NCBI RefSeq assembly: GCF_020164785.1
Contig: NZ_JAIUGX010000004.1
Span: 372,001 to 436,000 of the forward strand
DNA from: Mesorhizobium sp. ES1-1
Lineage (GTDB): Bacteria > Pseudomonadota > Alphaproteobacteria > Rhizobiales > Rhizobiaceae
DNA: 64,000 bases
Reading direction: 5' to 3'
Made by a program: the position numbers and the translations under genes. Shown piece by piece: positions 11,567 to 20,609 of the stretch (its first letter is position 1; every line of letters starts with the position of its first letter). The notes under the pieces were generated by a model. It ran no database searches and was not told where the DNA came from. It worked only from the letters and a program-made list of their open reading frames with translations.

Positions 11567-12388
11567 ATGACGTTTCGGCTGGCTCCAACCTCGGCTGCGG
11601 AAGGCTTCCGGCTCGAGGCGCATGACAGTATCGGCTCCACCAACACGGTGGCGCTGGAACACGCCAGGGCCGGAGATCCCGGAAAACTCTGGGTCGTTTC
11701 CAGCAAGCAGGAAAGCGGGCGCGGGCGGCGCGGGCGCGTCTGGGCGACGCCCGAAGGCAACCTCGCCGCGACGCTGCTCGTCATCACCAACGGCGAACTG
11801 CGCCTTGCCGCGACGATGGGCTTCGTGGCCGGTTTGGCGCTGGCCGACGCGCTCGACGCCGTGGTGCCGAAGGGGCGCATCGCCATTGGCGTCGACGGTG
11901 CAAGCGCGGGCCAGAATCGTTTCGAACTGAAATGGCCGAATGACGTGCTGGCTTCGGGCGCCAAGCTCGCCGGCATTCTGCTGGAATCGGCCATCCTCGA
12001 CAGTGGTCGCTTCGCGGTGGCTGTCGGTATTGGGGTCAACGTGGTGGCATATCCGGAGGATTTGCCCTATCCGGCGACATCGCTGCGGGCCTTGGGCGCT
12101 GGCTGCGACGCGGACACGCTGTTCCTGGCCTTATCGGACGCCTGGAGCGAGAATATCCGCCTTTGGGATGAAGGCCGCGGCCTTGCCGCCGTCAGGCGGC
12201 GCTGGCTGGCGCGCGCGGCGGGGCTGGGCAGCGAGGTTGCGGTCAGGATTGACGGCAAGGTGGTGCGCGGCGTGTTCGAAACCATTGACGAGGACTGCCG
12301 TTTCGTGATCCGCGACGATAGAGGTTCGGTTCAAACGATCGCCGCCGGTGACGTGCATTTCGGCGCGGTCGCCTCGGCCGGGGCCTAG
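11567..12388 (+). CDS. birA: Biotin--[acetyl-CoA-carboxylase] ligase, single-domain type
   Basis: A 273-residue biotin protein ligase that adenylates biotin and attaches it to carboxylase carrier proteins. The biotinyl-AMP loop GRGRRGRVW (a glycine/arginine loop after SSKQES) and the catalytic KWPNDVL are present, and a small C-terminal beta domain follows. There is no N-terminal winged-helix domain, so it should not act as a repressor as E. coli BirA does. The start at 11567, 5 bp after nuoN, matches the family N-terminus; a longer in-frame extension overlaps nuoN and is rejected. Confidence 0.93.
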   Translation: MTFRLAPTSAAEGFRLEAHDSIGSTNTVALEHARAGDPGKLWVVSSKQESGRGRRGRVWATPEGNLAATLLVITNGELRLAATMGFVAGLALADALDAVVPKGRIAIGVDGASAGQNRFELKWPNDVLASGAKLAGILLESAILDSGRFAVAVGIGVNVVAYPEDLPYPATSLRALGAGCDADTLFLALSDAWSENIRLWDEGRGLAAVRRRWLARAAGLGSEVAVRIDGKVVRGVFETIDEDCRFVIRDDRGSVQTIAAGDVHFGAVASAGA

Positions 12389-12504
12389 GGCTGTTCGGGA
12401 TCGGCTCTACCTCTTTGTTTTTGCGCAATTCGTGACGGAAATCGTTAAACAGTTTTCCCGGAATTGCTTTTTTGGGCTGGCCCGGGGCCAGGAAGGATAA
12501 AATC

Positions 12505-14175
12505 ATGGCGCAAGCGGCAAACGCCGAACTCGTCTTCGTGCCGCTCGGCGGCGTTGGCGAGATCGGCATGAACTTCGCCCTCTACGGCTATGGCCCGGCC
12601 AGCGCGCGGGAGTGGATCGTCATCGATGTCGGCGTGACGTTTCCGGATGCCAGCCTGCCGGGGGTGGACCTTGTGCTGCCCGACACACGCTTCATCGAGG
12701 AGAACCTCGCCAATCTGCGCGGGATCATCATCACCCATGCGCATGAGGACCATTACGGCGCGCTGCTCGACACCTGGCCAAAGCTCAAAGTGCCGGTCTG
12801 GATGACGCCGTTCAGCGCCGGATTGCTGGACGCCAAGCGACAGGGCGAGCATGGCGCGCCGAAAATACCGGTGACGATCTACAGGCCGGGCGAGACGTTC
12901 ACGGTCGGGCCGTTCCAGATCGAGGCCATTCCGGTGGCGCACTCGATTCCCGAGCCGATGTCGCTGGCCATCACCACGCCAGCGGGTACCGTCATCCACA
13001 CGGGCGACTGGAAGATCGATCCGGAGCCGACGATCGGACCCAAGACCGACGAGGCGCGTTTCCGCGCCTATGGCGACAAGGGCGTGCTGGCGCTTATCTG
13101 CGATTCCACCAATGCGATGCGTGAAGGGGATTCACCATCGGAAGTGGCGGTTGGCCAAGGCCTCAAGGGCGTTATCCAGGCTGCTGTGGGGCGTGTCGCC
13201 GTCACCACTTTTTCCTCCAATGTCGGGCGTATCGTTTCCATTGCCAGGGCAGCGCGCGACGCCGGGCGGCAATGCCTGGTGCTCGGCCGTTCGCTGAAGC
13301 GCGTCATCGATGTCGCCGGCGAACTCGGCTACATGGACGGCCTGCCGGAGTTCATCGCCGAGGAGGATTTCGGGTTCATCCCGCGCGAAAACCTCGTCAT
13401 CATCTGCACCGGCAGCCAGGGCGAGCCGCTGGCCGCTCTTGCCAAGCTGTCGCGCGACGAAATGAAATCGGTGTCGCTGACGGCCGGCGATACAGTGGTG
13501 TTCTCCTCGCGCACCATTCCCGGCAACGAGAAGGCAATCCTCGAGATCAAGAACCGGCTGATCGATCTCGGCATCAAGATCATCGAGGATGGCGACGCGC
13601 TGGTGCATGTCTCCGGCCACCCACGCCGCAGCGAACTCCGCAAGATGTACGAATGGGTCCGCCCGCAAATCGGCGTGCCCGTGCATGGCGAGGCGGCGCA
13701 TCTGGTGGCTCAGGGGTCATTGATGTCGATGTCCGGCATCGGCCAGGTGGCGCAGGTTCGCGACGGCGACATGCTGCGGCTCGCTCCCGGGCCTGCAACC
13801 ATCATTGGCCAGGTGCCGTTCGGCCGAATCTACAAGGATGGCAGGCTGATCGGCACCGACCAAGCCATGGGCATCCGCGACCGGCGCAAGCTGTCCTTTG
13901 CCGGCCATGTCGCGGTCAACGTCGTGCTCGACGACAAATACGAGCTTGCCGGCGACCCTGATCTGGTTGCCATCGGCGTTGCCGAGGCCGATGCTCGCGG
14001 CGAAACGCTGGAGGATTTGATGATCGATGCGGCGATCGGCGCGGTGGACTCAATTCCCCGCCAGCGTCGAAGAGACCTCGACATGGTGCAGGAAGCGGTA
14101 AGGCGTGCCGTGCGCGGCGCCGCCAACGAAGCCTGGGGCAAGAAGCCGCTGGTGACGGTGTTCGTCACGCGGTGA
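12505..14175 (+). CDS. rnj: Ribonuclease J
   Basis: A 556-residue metallo-beta-lactamase/beta-CASP RNase with 5'-exonuclease and endonuclease activity in RNA maturation and decay. The metal-binding signature H78-A-H80-E-D82-H83 is complete. The later segments GDWKIDPEP, CDSTNAM, CTGSQGEP and SGHPRRSELRKM (beta-CASP and third metal motifs) are intact. The ATG at 12505 has an AGGAAGG site and begins the family homology. The gene has its own 116-bp upstream space after birA. In rhizobia RNase J takes over functions that enterobacteria give to other RNases (family knowledge). Confidence 0.95.
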   Translation: MAQAANAELVFVPLGGVGEIGMNFALYGYGPASAREWIVIDVGVTFPDASLPGVDLVLPDTRFIEENLANLRGIIITHAHEDHYGALLDTWPKLKVPVWMTPFSAGLLDAKRQGEHGAPKIPVTIYRPGETFTVGPFQIEAIPVAHSIPEPMSLAITTPAGTVIHTGDWKIDPEPTIGPKTDEARFRAYGDKGVLALICDSTNAMREGDSPSEVAVGQGLKGVIQAAVGRVAVTTFSSNVGRIVSIARAARDAGRQCLVLGRSLKRVIDVAGELGYMDGLPEFIAEEDFGFIPRENLVIICTGSQGEPLAALAKLSRDEMKSVSLTAGDTVVFSSRTIPGNEKAILEIKNRLIDLGIKIIEDGDALVHVSGHPRRSELRKMYEWVRPQIGVPVHGEAAHLVAQGSLMSMSGIGQVAQVRDGDMLRLAPGPATIIGQVPFGRIYKDGRLIGTDQAMGIRDRRKLSFAGHVAVNVVLDDKYELAGDPDLVAIGVAEADARGETLEDLMIDAAIGAVDSIPRQRRRDLDMVQEAVRRAVRGAANEAWGKKPLVTVFVTR

Positions 14176-14176
14176 C

Positions 14177-14204
14177 GGAGTAGGGAGTAGGGAGTAGGGA
14201 GTAG
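14177..14204. repeat. Heptamer tandem repeat, GGAGTAG x4
   Basis: Four perfect tandem copies of GGAGTAG begin one base after the rnj stop codon, in the 93-bp space before the epimerase gene. The unit resembles a ribosome-binding core and contains stop codons in one frame. Such a short perfect array can change copy number by slippage. No function is evident. Confidence 0.9.
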
Positions 14205-14268
14205 CAGCCGTGCGCTGCACTTGTTTTCTATACTGCACTGCTGCCTTGATCCCTAAGCGGAGCGCTCA

Positions 14269-14673
14269 ATGCTCGAACGATTGAACCATGTCGCGCTTGC
14301 GGTGCCGGATCTGGACGCGGCCGTTGCCGCCTACCGCGACACGCTCGGCGCCGAAGTGACCGAGCCTCAGGCGCTGCCGGAACACGGTGTGACCGTGGTT
14401 TTCGTCAATGTCGGCAACACCAAGATCGAGCTTATGGAACCGCTGGGCAAGGGCTCGCCGATCGCCGCGTTCCTGGCGAAGAACCCGGCGGGCGGCATGC
14501 ATCATCTTTGCTACGAGGTCGCCAATATTATCGCCGCGCGCGACCGGCTCGAGGCTGCGGGCGCACGCGTGCTGGGAGACGGCAATCCGGGGATCGGTGC
14601 GCATGGCAAGCCGGTGCTGTTCCTGCACCCGAAGGATTTCTTCGGCACGCTGATCGAACTGGAGCAATCATGA
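14269..14673 (+). CDS. mce: Methylmalonyl-CoA epimerase
   Basis: A 134-residue glyoxalase/VOC-fold protein that interconverts (2R)- and (2S)-methylmalonyl-CoA in propionyl-CoA metabolism. The two beta-alpha-beta-beta-beta modules are visible, with metal ligands in the NHVALAV, GMHHLCYEV and IELEQS segments as in the family. The length is typical. The stop overlaps the ATG of the DUF1467 gene, a pairing common in Rhizobiales. The product feeds the B12-dependent mutase, which is not in this window. Confidence 0.92.
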   Translation: MLERLNHVALAVPDLDAAVAAYRDTLGAEVTEPQALPEHGVTVVFVNVGNTKIELMEPLGKGSPIAAFLAKNPAGGMHHLCYEVANIIAARDRLEAAGARVLGDGNPGIGAHGKPVLFLHPKDFFGTLIELEQS

Positions 14674-14954
14674 GCTGGGTTTCGTTTACGGCGCTGTTTT
14701 TCGCGACATGGTGGGTCGTGCTGTTTGCCGTGCTGCCATTCAGCATCAAGACGCAAGACGAGGATCAGGACGTGACGCTTGGCACGGTCTCGAGTGCGCC
14801 GCGCGGGTCGCATATGCTGCGCGCGGTGCTGCGCACGACGATCGCCACCGCAATCCTGATGGGCATTTTCTATTGGCTGACGCATGTGTTGGGATATAGC
14901 CTCAACGACGTCCCCCACATCGTGCCGGAATTTGGCCAAGCCTCGCCGAAATAG
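14670..14954 (+). CDS. DUF1467 family small membrane protein
   Basis: A 94-residue protein with two hydrophobic segments (about residues 5-25 and 55-75) joined by an acidic loop, matching the DUF1467 pattern WWVVLFAVLPF at the N-terminus. The function is unknown. Its ATG overlaps the mce stop. An upstream in-frame extension lies inside mce and is not used. No gene follows on this strand for 630 bp. Confidence 0.88.
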   Translation: MSWVSFTALFFATWWVVLFAVLPFSIKTQDEDQDVTLGTVSSAPRGSHMLRAVLRTTIATAILMGIFYWLTHVLGYSLNDVPHIVPEFGQASPK

Positions 14955-15088
14955 GGCGTCTGGCAGAGGCATTCTTCGTTCATTCGGAGTCTGCGCGGCG
15001 CCGGTGAGCGCCTCTGCCTTCGGGCGGAAATTCGCTCAGCCAAGGTAACGCGTTTTGGCAGCGTGTTGCGTCAAGCCGGTGATTGCAC
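14955..15088. other. Non-coding stretch after DUF1467
   Basis: No credible open frame or strong signal. It lies between the DUF1467 stop and the terminator end of the probable minus-strand sRNA. Confidence 0.5.
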
Positions 15089-15116
15089 AAAAAAAATGCA
15101 AGGCACGAGGCCTTGC
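15089..15116 (-). terminator. Intrinsic terminator of the candidate sRNA
   Basis: On the minus strand the stem GCAAGGC / GCCTTGC with a 5-nt loop is followed by A and eight T, a classical factor-independent terminator. On the plus strand the downstream bases are AATTTAAA, a poor U-tract, so the minus orientation is preferred. Confidence 0.65.
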
Positions 15117-15240
15117 AATTTAAACGCGTCCGATCTGTTTCCGGTTTCCGGCGGCAGCGAGTAACCGCGCCTAGATCGCATCCTCCCAAGACTTTGACCG
15201 CGTAGGAGAGCAGATTTTTTTCTGCTCTCTCGGTTATCGG
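15089..15240 (-). ncRNA. Candidate small RNA, about 150 nt, minus strand
   Basis: Read on the minus strand, this stretch has the parts of an independent sRNA. The candidate -35 is GTGACA (plus 15268-15273) and the -10 is GCTAAT (plus 15246-15251), with a 16-bp spacer. A perfect 9-bp hairpin with an A-rich loop lies near the 5' end (15206-15229), and a 7-bp stem followed by eight T ends it. Several short internal stems (for example CCGG-AAA-CCGG) occur. No open frame of interest overlaps. I tried a 6S RNA fold, but the 5' and 3' ends do not pair. The family is unknown to me. Confidence 0.5.
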
Positions 15241-15584
15241 GGCACATTAGCCTAACGCGATGGAAAATGTCACGAAGAATTTTGCCTCTAAACAGGCATT
15301 CTCGTGCTGCACTGCACAATAGTGCGGCAGGCTTTGCTTGGGAAACGATCATTAACTTCGGCCAGGCCCTCGCCGCACTTGCCGCGTCGGCGTGCCCGGA
15401 GAATTGGAGGGTCAGAACCGATGACACTGGCCCGTCGCTTCTCGACCTTGGCGTGACCCGGAAGGCGTCGATGTGCCGCCTTCGCCCGGGTTCCCATTCC
15501 GCCATGAAATGGCTATGAAGCCGGGTCAAGCAAGCCGAAGTCGCGCCGATTCTGGCGCGGCCCTCCTCACTCACGGACCAGTCC
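15241..15584. other. Upstream region of proS and of the minus-strand sRNA
   Basis: 344 bp without a convincing gene. Several open frames cross it on both strands, but none has a ribosome site together with protein-like composition. It should contain the divergent promoters of the sRNA and proS; only the sRNA -35/-10 pair is recognisable. Confidence 0.5.
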
Positions 15585-16913
15585 ATGCGTTTGTCGCGCT
15601 ATTTCCTGCCTATCCTGAAAGAAAATCCGCGCGAGGCCGAAATCGTCTCGCACCGGCTTATGCTGCGCGCGGGCATGATCCGGCAGCAGGGGCAGGGCAG
15701 TTTCTCGTGGCTGCCGCTGGGCAAGCGGGTTCTGGACAAGGTCTGCCGCATCATCCGCGAAGAGCAGGATCGTGCCGGTGCCCTGGAAATCCTAATGCCA
15801 ACGATCCAGTCAGCCGATCTGTGGCGCGAAAGCGGCCGCTATGACGACTACGGCAAGGAAATGCTGCGCATAAAGGACCGGCAGGACCGCGACATGCTCT
15901 ACGGTCCGACGAACGAGGAGGTCGTCACCGAGATCGTGCGCGCCTATGTCAAGTCCTACAAGGATCTGCCGCTCAATCTCTACCACATCCAATGGAAGTT
16001 CCGGGACGAGGTGCGGCCGCGCTTCGGCGTCATGCGTTCGCGCGAGTTCCTGATGAAGGATGCCTATTCGTTCGACCTCGATTTCGAGGGCGCAAAGGCG
16101 GCCTACAACAGGATGTTCGTGTCGTATCTGCGGACCTTCACGCGGATGGGTCTGCAGGCGATCCCGATGCGGGCCGACACCGGACCGATCGGCGGCGATC
16201 TCAGCCACGAATTCATCATCCTGGCCGAGACCGGCGAGAGCCAGGTCTTCTGCCATCGCGACTATCTCTCCCTCGACGTGCCCGGCGAGAATACCGACTT
16301 CGCCAACGCCGCCGAGATCGGCGACATCGTGACGACCTGGACGACGCCCTATGCCGCCACGGACGAAATGCACGACGACGCGGCCTGGGACCAGATCGGT
16401 GATGCCGATAGGGTTTCGGCGCGCGGCATCGAAGTCGGCCACATCTTCCATTTCGGCGACAAATATTCAAAGCCAATGGGCGCCAAGGTGACCGGTCCCG
16501 ACGGCAAGGAGCATTTCGTCTCCGGCGGCTCCTACGGCATCGGCCCGTCGCGGCTGGTGGCGGCGATCATCGAAGCCAGCCATGACGACAACGGCATTAT
16601 CTGGCCGGAAGCGGTGGCGCCTTTCGACATCGGCTTGATCAGCATGAAGGCCGGCGACGCCGAGTGCGACCGTGTTTGCGACGAGCTGTATGCCGCCTTC
16701 ACGGCAGCCGGCAAGGATGTGCTCTACGACGACACCGACCAGCGGCCGGGTGGCAAGTTCGCCACCGCCGACCTGATCGGCTTGCCCTGGCAGGTGATCG
16801 TCGGGCCGCGCGGCGTGGCCGCCGGCGAGATCGAGATCAAGAACCGCAAGACCGGCGAGCGCGAGACGCTGGCGATCGCCGAGGCGAAGAAGCGCTTTGG
16901 TGCCGCCGCATGA
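15585..16913 (+). CDS. proS: Prolyl-tRNA synthetase, short alphaproteobacterial type
   Basis: A 442-residue class II aminoacyl-tRNA synthetase that charges tRNA-Pro. Motif 2 ([26 protein letters not shown]) and motif 3 ([10 protein letters not shown]) are intact, and the anticodon-binding domain occupies the C-terminus. It lacks the roughly 180-residue editing insertion of the E. coli type, as expected for the mitochondrial-like ProRS of alphaproteobacteria. The ATG is at 15585. The stop overlaps the start of lolC/E. Confidence 0.96.
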   Translation: MRLSRYFLPILKENPREAEIVSHRLMLRAGMIRQQGQGSFSWLPLGKRVLDKVCRIIREEQDRAGALEILMPTIQSADLWRESGRYDDYGKEMLRIKDRQDRDMLYGPTNEEVVTEIVRAYVKSYKDLPLNLYHIQWKFRDEVRPRFGVMRSREFLMKDAYSFDLDFEGAKAAYNRMFVSYLRTFTRMGLQAIPMRADTGPIGGDLSHEFIILAETGESQVFCHRDYLSLDVPGENTDFANAAEIGDIVTTWTTPYAATDEMHDDAAWDQIGDADRVSARGIEVGHIFHFGDKYSKPMGAKVTGPDGKEHFVSGGSYGIGPSRLVAAIIEASHDDNGIIWPEAVAPFDIGLISMKAGDAECDRVCDELYAAFTAAGKDVLYDDTDQRPGGKFATADLIGLPWQVIVGPRGVAAGEIEIKNRKTGERETLAIAEAKKRFGAAA

Positions 16914-18196
16914 GCGCGACAGTGGCGGCACGGTCGGAAGGCGCAGGCGCCTTTTCCGTCTTCGAGCGCATGGTGGCATGGCGCTATCTGCGCTCTCGAC
17001 GCAAGGAAACAGTAATCTCGGTCATCGCCTCGATCTCGTTCCTCGGCATCATGCTGGGGGTCGCCACGCTGATCGTGGTCATGGCGGTGATGAACGGCTT
17101 CCGGGCTGAGCTCTTGACGCGTATCCTCGGCGTCAACGGCCATTTGATCGTGCAGCCGCTGGATTCACCGCTGGAGGACTTCGCCCAGGTCGCCAGCCGC
17201 ATCAACGGCGTGGCCGGCGTCAAATACGCCATTCCCCTGATCGACGGGCAAGTGCTGGCGCAGGGCAATGTCGGCGGCGGCACCGGCGCGCTGGTGCGCG
17301 GCATACGCGGTGACGATCTCGCCAAGATTTCCATTGTCGCCAACAACATCAAGCAGGGTTCGCTTGCTCAGTTCGACGGTGGCGAGGGGGTCGCCATCGG
17401 CAAGCGCATGGCCGAAAATCTCGGCCTGACGCTCGGCGACACCATCACCTTGATCTCGCCGGACGGCGATGTCACGCCACTCGGCACGACACCGCGGATG
17501 AAGGGCTACAAGATCACGGCGATCTTCGAAGTCGGCATGTCGGAATATGACACGTCCATCGTCTACATGCCGTTCTCGGAAGCGCAGCTCTATTTCAACA
17601 TGGATGGCCGAGCGCAGACGATCGAGATCTATGTCGACAATCCCGACGATGTCGACGCGCTCAAGCCGAAGGTGGAGGAGGCGGCGCAGCGGCCCATCGA
17701 CATGGTCGACTGGCGCCAGCGCAATGAAACCTTCTTTTCGGCGCTGCAGGTCGAGCGCAACGTCATGTTCATGATCCTCACCCTGATCGTGCTGGTGGCG
17801 GCGCTCAACATCATTTCGGGCCTGATCATGCTGGTGAAGGACAAGGGCCACGACATCGCCATCCTGCGCACCATGGGCGCCTCGCGGGGCGCCATTCTGC
17901 GCATCTTCCTGATGACGGGGGCGGCGATTGGCGTCACAGGGACGCTCGCCGGCGTCCTGCTCGGCGTGTTGATCTGCACCAACATCGAATCCATCCGCCA
18001 GTTCTTCTCCTGGATGACCGGCAAGGTGCTGTTCAATCCGGAACTCTATTTCCTCAGCCAGCTGCCGGCGAAGATGGATCCGCGCGAGACCACCTATGTG
18101 ATCCTGATGGCGCTCGGGCTATCCTTCCTGGCGACGGTGTTTCCGGCATGGCGGGCGGCGCGCCTCGATCCTGTCGAAGCCTTGAGGTACGAATAG
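16910..18196 (+). CDS. lolC: Lipoprotein-releasing ABC transporter permease
   Basis: A 428-residue LolC/LolE-type inner-membrane protein that with LolD extracts outer-membrane lipoproteins and hands them to LolA. It has an N-terminal helix ([28 protein letters not shown]), a large periplasmic domain and three C-terminal helices, the FtsX/MacB_PCD topology. Only one permease gene is present, so it may serve as a homodimer, as in other alphaproteobacteria with a single LolC/E. The ATG overlaps the proS stop and the stop overlaps lolD. LolC versus LolE cannot be decided. Confidence 0.92.
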   Translation: MSATVAARSEGAGAFSVFERMVAWRYLRSRRKETVISVIASISFLGIMLGVATLIVVMAVMNGFRAELLTRILGVNGHLIVQPLDSPLEDFAQVASRINGVAGVKYAIPLIDGQVLAQGNVGGGTGALVRGIRGDDLAKISIVANNIKQGSLAQFDGGEGVAIGKRMAENLGLTLGDTITLISPDGDVTPLGTTPRMKGYKITAIFEVGMSEYDTSIVYMPFSEAQLYFNMDGRAQTIEIYVDNPDDVDALKPKVEEAAQRPIDMVDWRQRNETFFSALQVERNVMFMILTLIVLVAALNIISGLIMLVKDKGHDIAILRTMGASRGAILRIFLMTGAAIGVTGTLAGVLLGVLICTNIESIRQFFSWMTGKVLFNPELYFLSQLPAKMDPRETTYVILMALGLSFLATVFPAWRAARLDPVEALRYE

Positions 18197-18885
18197 TGGC
18201 CGAGGTCATTATCGAGTTGAAGAGCGTCGAGCGGCACTATGTCCAGGGGCCGCGCAAGCTTACCATTCTCAACGGTGCGGATTTCTCGCTGAAGCGCGGC
18301 GAGATGGTGGCGCTGGTCGCTCCCTCGGGGACCGGCAAGTCGACGCTGCTGCACACAGCGGGCCTGCTGGAGCGTCCCGACGCCGGCGACGTGATCCTGG
18401 CCGGCCGTGCCTGCGGGCGCCTGTCGGACGACGAGCGCACCGCGATTCGCCGCAACGATGTCGGCTTCGTCTACCAGTTCCATCATCTGCTGCCGGAATT
18501 CTCCGCACTTGAGAACATCATGATGCCGCAGCTCATCAAGGGGCTGTCGCGCAAGGAAGCGTCGGAGCGCGCCGCGCAGCTGCTAGACTACATGCAGATC
18601 GGCAAGCGGGCGTCGCACAGGCCGGCCGAGCTTTCCGGCGGCGAGCAGCAGCGTGTCGCCATCGCCCGCGCGGTCGCCAATGCGCCTTTGGTGCTGCTGG
18701 CCGACGAGCCGACCGGCAATCTCGATCCGGTCACCGCGTCCTATGTGTTCGAGGCGCTGGGTGCACTGGTCAAGCAATCGGGCCTCGCGGCGTTGATCGC
18801 CACCCACAATCACGAACTGGCGTCGCGCATGGACCGCCGCGTCACGCTGGCCGACGGCAAAATCGTACCTCTCGGCTCGGGCTGA
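18196..18885 (+). CDS. lolD: Lipoprotein-releasing ABC transporter ATP-binding protein
   Basis: A 229-residue ABC ATPase with Walker [10 protein letters not shown] at about residues 42-50, signature [14 protein letters not shown] and Walker [13 protein letters not shown]. This is the MacB/LolD subfamily. The GTG at 18196 shares bases with the lolC/E stop and begins the homology; the in-frame ATG at 18148 lies inside lolC/E. It ends the proS-lolCD transcription unit. Confidence 0.94.
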   Translation: MAEVIIELKSVERHYVQGPRKLTILNGADFSLKRGEMVALVAPSGTGKSTLLHTAGLLERPDAGDVILAGRACGRLSDDERTAIRRNDVGFVYQFHHLLPEFSALENIMMPQLIKGLSRKEASERAAQLLDYMQIGKRASHRPAELSGGEQQRVAIARAVANAPLVLLADEPTGNLDPVTASYVFEALGALVKQSGLAALIATHNHELASRMDRRVTLADGKIVPLGSG

Positions 18886-19035
18886 TCCTCTCTCGGACCG
18901 GGCTTGGTAACTGGGAGGCGATCCGCTTTTCGCGCGTGCTCCGCTCGGGTGGTGCCAAGACACGATCTCCGCAACACTTTCTTAACCTTGCCGATTTGAT
19001 CGCCCGGAATCCGTAACGCAGCCGCACGACGATCG

Positions 19036-19070
19036 TTGACATTCGAACAAAATTAGAACAAAATGTGAAC
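19036..19070 (+). promoter_or_regulatory. Triple LexA half-site array over a promoter
   Basis: Three GAAC tetramers at 19045, 19056 and 19067 are separated by exactly seven bases each, giving two overlapping GAAC-N7-GAAC operators. This is the alphaproteobacterial LexA (SOS) box read from the other strand as GTTC-N7-GTTC. They overlap a plausible promoter, TTGACA at 19036-19041 and CAAAAT at 19059-19064 with a 17-bp spacer, about 22 bp before the small gene at 19093. The operator consensus is established knowledge; the match and spacing are seen directly. Confidence 0.85.
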
Positions 19071-19092
19071 GGATCAAAAACAGGAGAGAGTT

Positions 19093-19179
19093 ATGACCGA
19101 TCTGGTTCAGGATGTCGTCTCGCTGGTTTGCATGAGTGCCTTCCTTGTGTCCATGGCCATATGGATCGGCGCCATGTAA
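19093..19179 (+). CDS. SOS-controlled 28-residue membrane miniprotein (SidA-like architecture)
   Basis: A 28-codon frame starting with ATG, preceded at 6-bp spacing by AGGAGAG, a strong ribosome site. Residues 1-9 are polar and acidic; the rest is a single hydrophobic helix ending MAIWIGAM. It lies directly behind the LexA operator array and has its own 5' leader of about 20 nt. Caulobacter SidA, a LexA-regulated inner-membrane peptide of about 29 residues that blocks division, has the same layout. I do not claim sequence homology. A role in delaying division or signalling membrane stress during DNA damage is inference. There is no neighbouring partner gene on this strand for 160 bp. Confidence 0.75.
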   Translation: MTDLVQDVVSLVCMSAFLVSMAIWIGAM

Positions 19180-19341
19180 CAAGGAGGCCCGCCCCGTGCC
19201 CTCCAGCAGGGGGCGCAACGCTCTTCTGGATGTAAACCTCGTGGTATCTAGGAAGTGACGAAGCCCAGCCGGCTGGCTGGCTGTTAAGCTTTTCTTGCCG
19301 CAGCGACATTAGGTTGCTCCGAAGACAAGGAGCAACGCCGC

Positions 19342-20592
19342 GTGTCGCCCATCATCACGGCCATCCTCGTGGGCAGCAATCTCGGACTGATCTTTCTTCT
19401 GATGAGCGTTCCGCTGGGGCTGCGCACGGTGAGGCTCAGCCGCCTGGTGCCAACGGACCGTCAGCGCCTTTGGCAGGCTCTGTGGCCGCTTGGCGCCGAT
19501 GCCGGGTGGTCCGGTGAAATCCTGTCGGCGGAAGCTCTGGATGAGCAGGGCATGGTTCGCATCATGCTGTCCTGGGAAGGTCGCGACGGCAAGCCGATCG
19601 AACGCCGATCGCAACTCTCGGATGTCGTCGAGGGGAGCAGCTTTTCCATGCGCGTCATCGACGATACCGCGCTCGACGTTTCGTTCTGGACGGACTATCG
19701 CGAGACCGTTGAACTGGTAAGCGAAGGCGGCGGCACGCGGGTCACGCTGAGCCAGACCGACCGCTATCGCGGCCTGGCCTTTCTGGTGTTTCGCTATTTC
19801 GCCATGCGCCGCGAGCTCGGCAAACTGCGGCGCTGGGCCGAGACCGGCCGTTACCGCAAGGGCGGTTGGTTTGAGCATCCTCTCAGTCAGGTCGGTTTCG
19901 CCGTTCTGTCGGCCCTGATCCTTTGGCCGTTTTTCGGTCTTCATTTGGGAGGGCTGGCGCTGGCGGCGATCCTGACGTCGGTGGTTGCCTTGCATGAGCT
20001 CGGCCATATGGCTGCGTTCCGCCTGATGGGACACAGCAGCGCGCGGATGATCTTCATCCCGCTGCTCGGCGGCATCGCCATTGGCGGACGACCCTACAAC
20101 AGCCGTTTCGAAGTGGCCTTCGTGGCGCTGATGGGTGCGGGCTTTTCCGCCTTCCTGGTGCCGATCATCATTGCCGCCAGCGTGCTCGCCAGCGCCGAGG
20201 GACACAAGGCCTCAGCCGCCCTGCTGGCCGCGCTTGCGGGCTGCGCGGCCCTCTTCAACATCGCCAACCTTGTGCCGGTCTGGAAATTCGATGGCGGCCA
20301 GGTGCTTCGGCAGATCTGCCCGGGGCCGGCCGCCCTGGCGCTAGCTTCGTTCTTCCTGCTCTCGGCCTTCCTGGCCGTGGGGTGGCGGGCAGGCTTTTCC
20401 TCCGGCTTCCTGCTTGCCGCCGGAGCGGTCTTTTCGATCCTCAGCCTTCTGACGATGAGCAGCGGGGTCAAGCCGCGTTACGAGTTGCAGCCGATCCAGA
20501 CCGTCGACCGCCTGGCCATGGCCGCGGCTTTGCTGGCCGTGTTCATCATCCATGGCTACGGCGTGCTGTGGGCGTCCGCCCGGTTGATCTAG
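19342..20592 (+). CDS. SRPBCC-domain / site-2-protease-type (M50) fusion protein
   Basis: A 416-residue protein. After an N-terminal helix (about residues 4-22), residues 40-165 resemble an SRPBCC/START-like lipid-binding domain, and the C-terminal half is an M50 metalloprotease. The zinc motif HELGH is at 218-222 within a membrane helix, and the third ligand region KFDGG has D317. Several further helices follow. Intramembrane proteolysis is expected from the motif. The substrate is unknown, and no sigma or anti-sigma partner is adjacent. The GTG start has an AAGGAG site 10 bp upstream. It converges on lipB. Confidence 0.8.
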   Translation: MSPIITAILVGSNLGLIFLLMSVPLGLRTVRLSRLVPTDRQRLWQALWPLGADAGWSGEILSAEALDEQGMVRIMLSWEGRDGKPIERRSQLSDVVEGSSFSMRVIDDTALDVSFWTDYRETVELVSEGGGTRVTLSQTDRYRGLAFLVFRYFAMRRELGKLRRWAETGRYRKGGWFEHPLSQVGFAVLSALILWPFFGLHLGGLALAAILTSVVALHELGHMAAFRLMGHSSARMIFIPLLGGIAIGGRPYNSRFEVAFVALMGAGFSAFLVPIIIAASVLASAEGHKASAALLAALAGCAALFNIANLVPVWKFDGGQVLRQICPGPAALALASFFLLSAFLAVGWRAGFSSGFLLAAGAVFSILSLLTMSSGVKPRYELQPIQTVDRLAMAAALLAVFIIHGYGVLWASARLI

Positions 20593-20609
20593 GATCTTTC
20601 CAGCGGGTT

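Noticed and set aside
15206..15229. Perfect GAGAGCAGA hairpin as a plus-strand terminator
   Set aside because: The T-run lies in the loop, not after the stem, so it cannot terminate plus-strand transcription; better explained as the 5' hairpin of the minus-strand RNA.
15089..15240. 6S RNA (ssrS)
   Set aside because: Length fits, but the 5' and 3' ends do not pair and no central bubble flanked by long stems can be drawn.
19196..19258. GTG-started 20-codon frame after the SOS peptide, with an AAGGAGG site
   Set aside because: The ribosome site is good but the product is short, polar and featureless, and the segment may equally be a 3' hairpin region. Kept only as a note.
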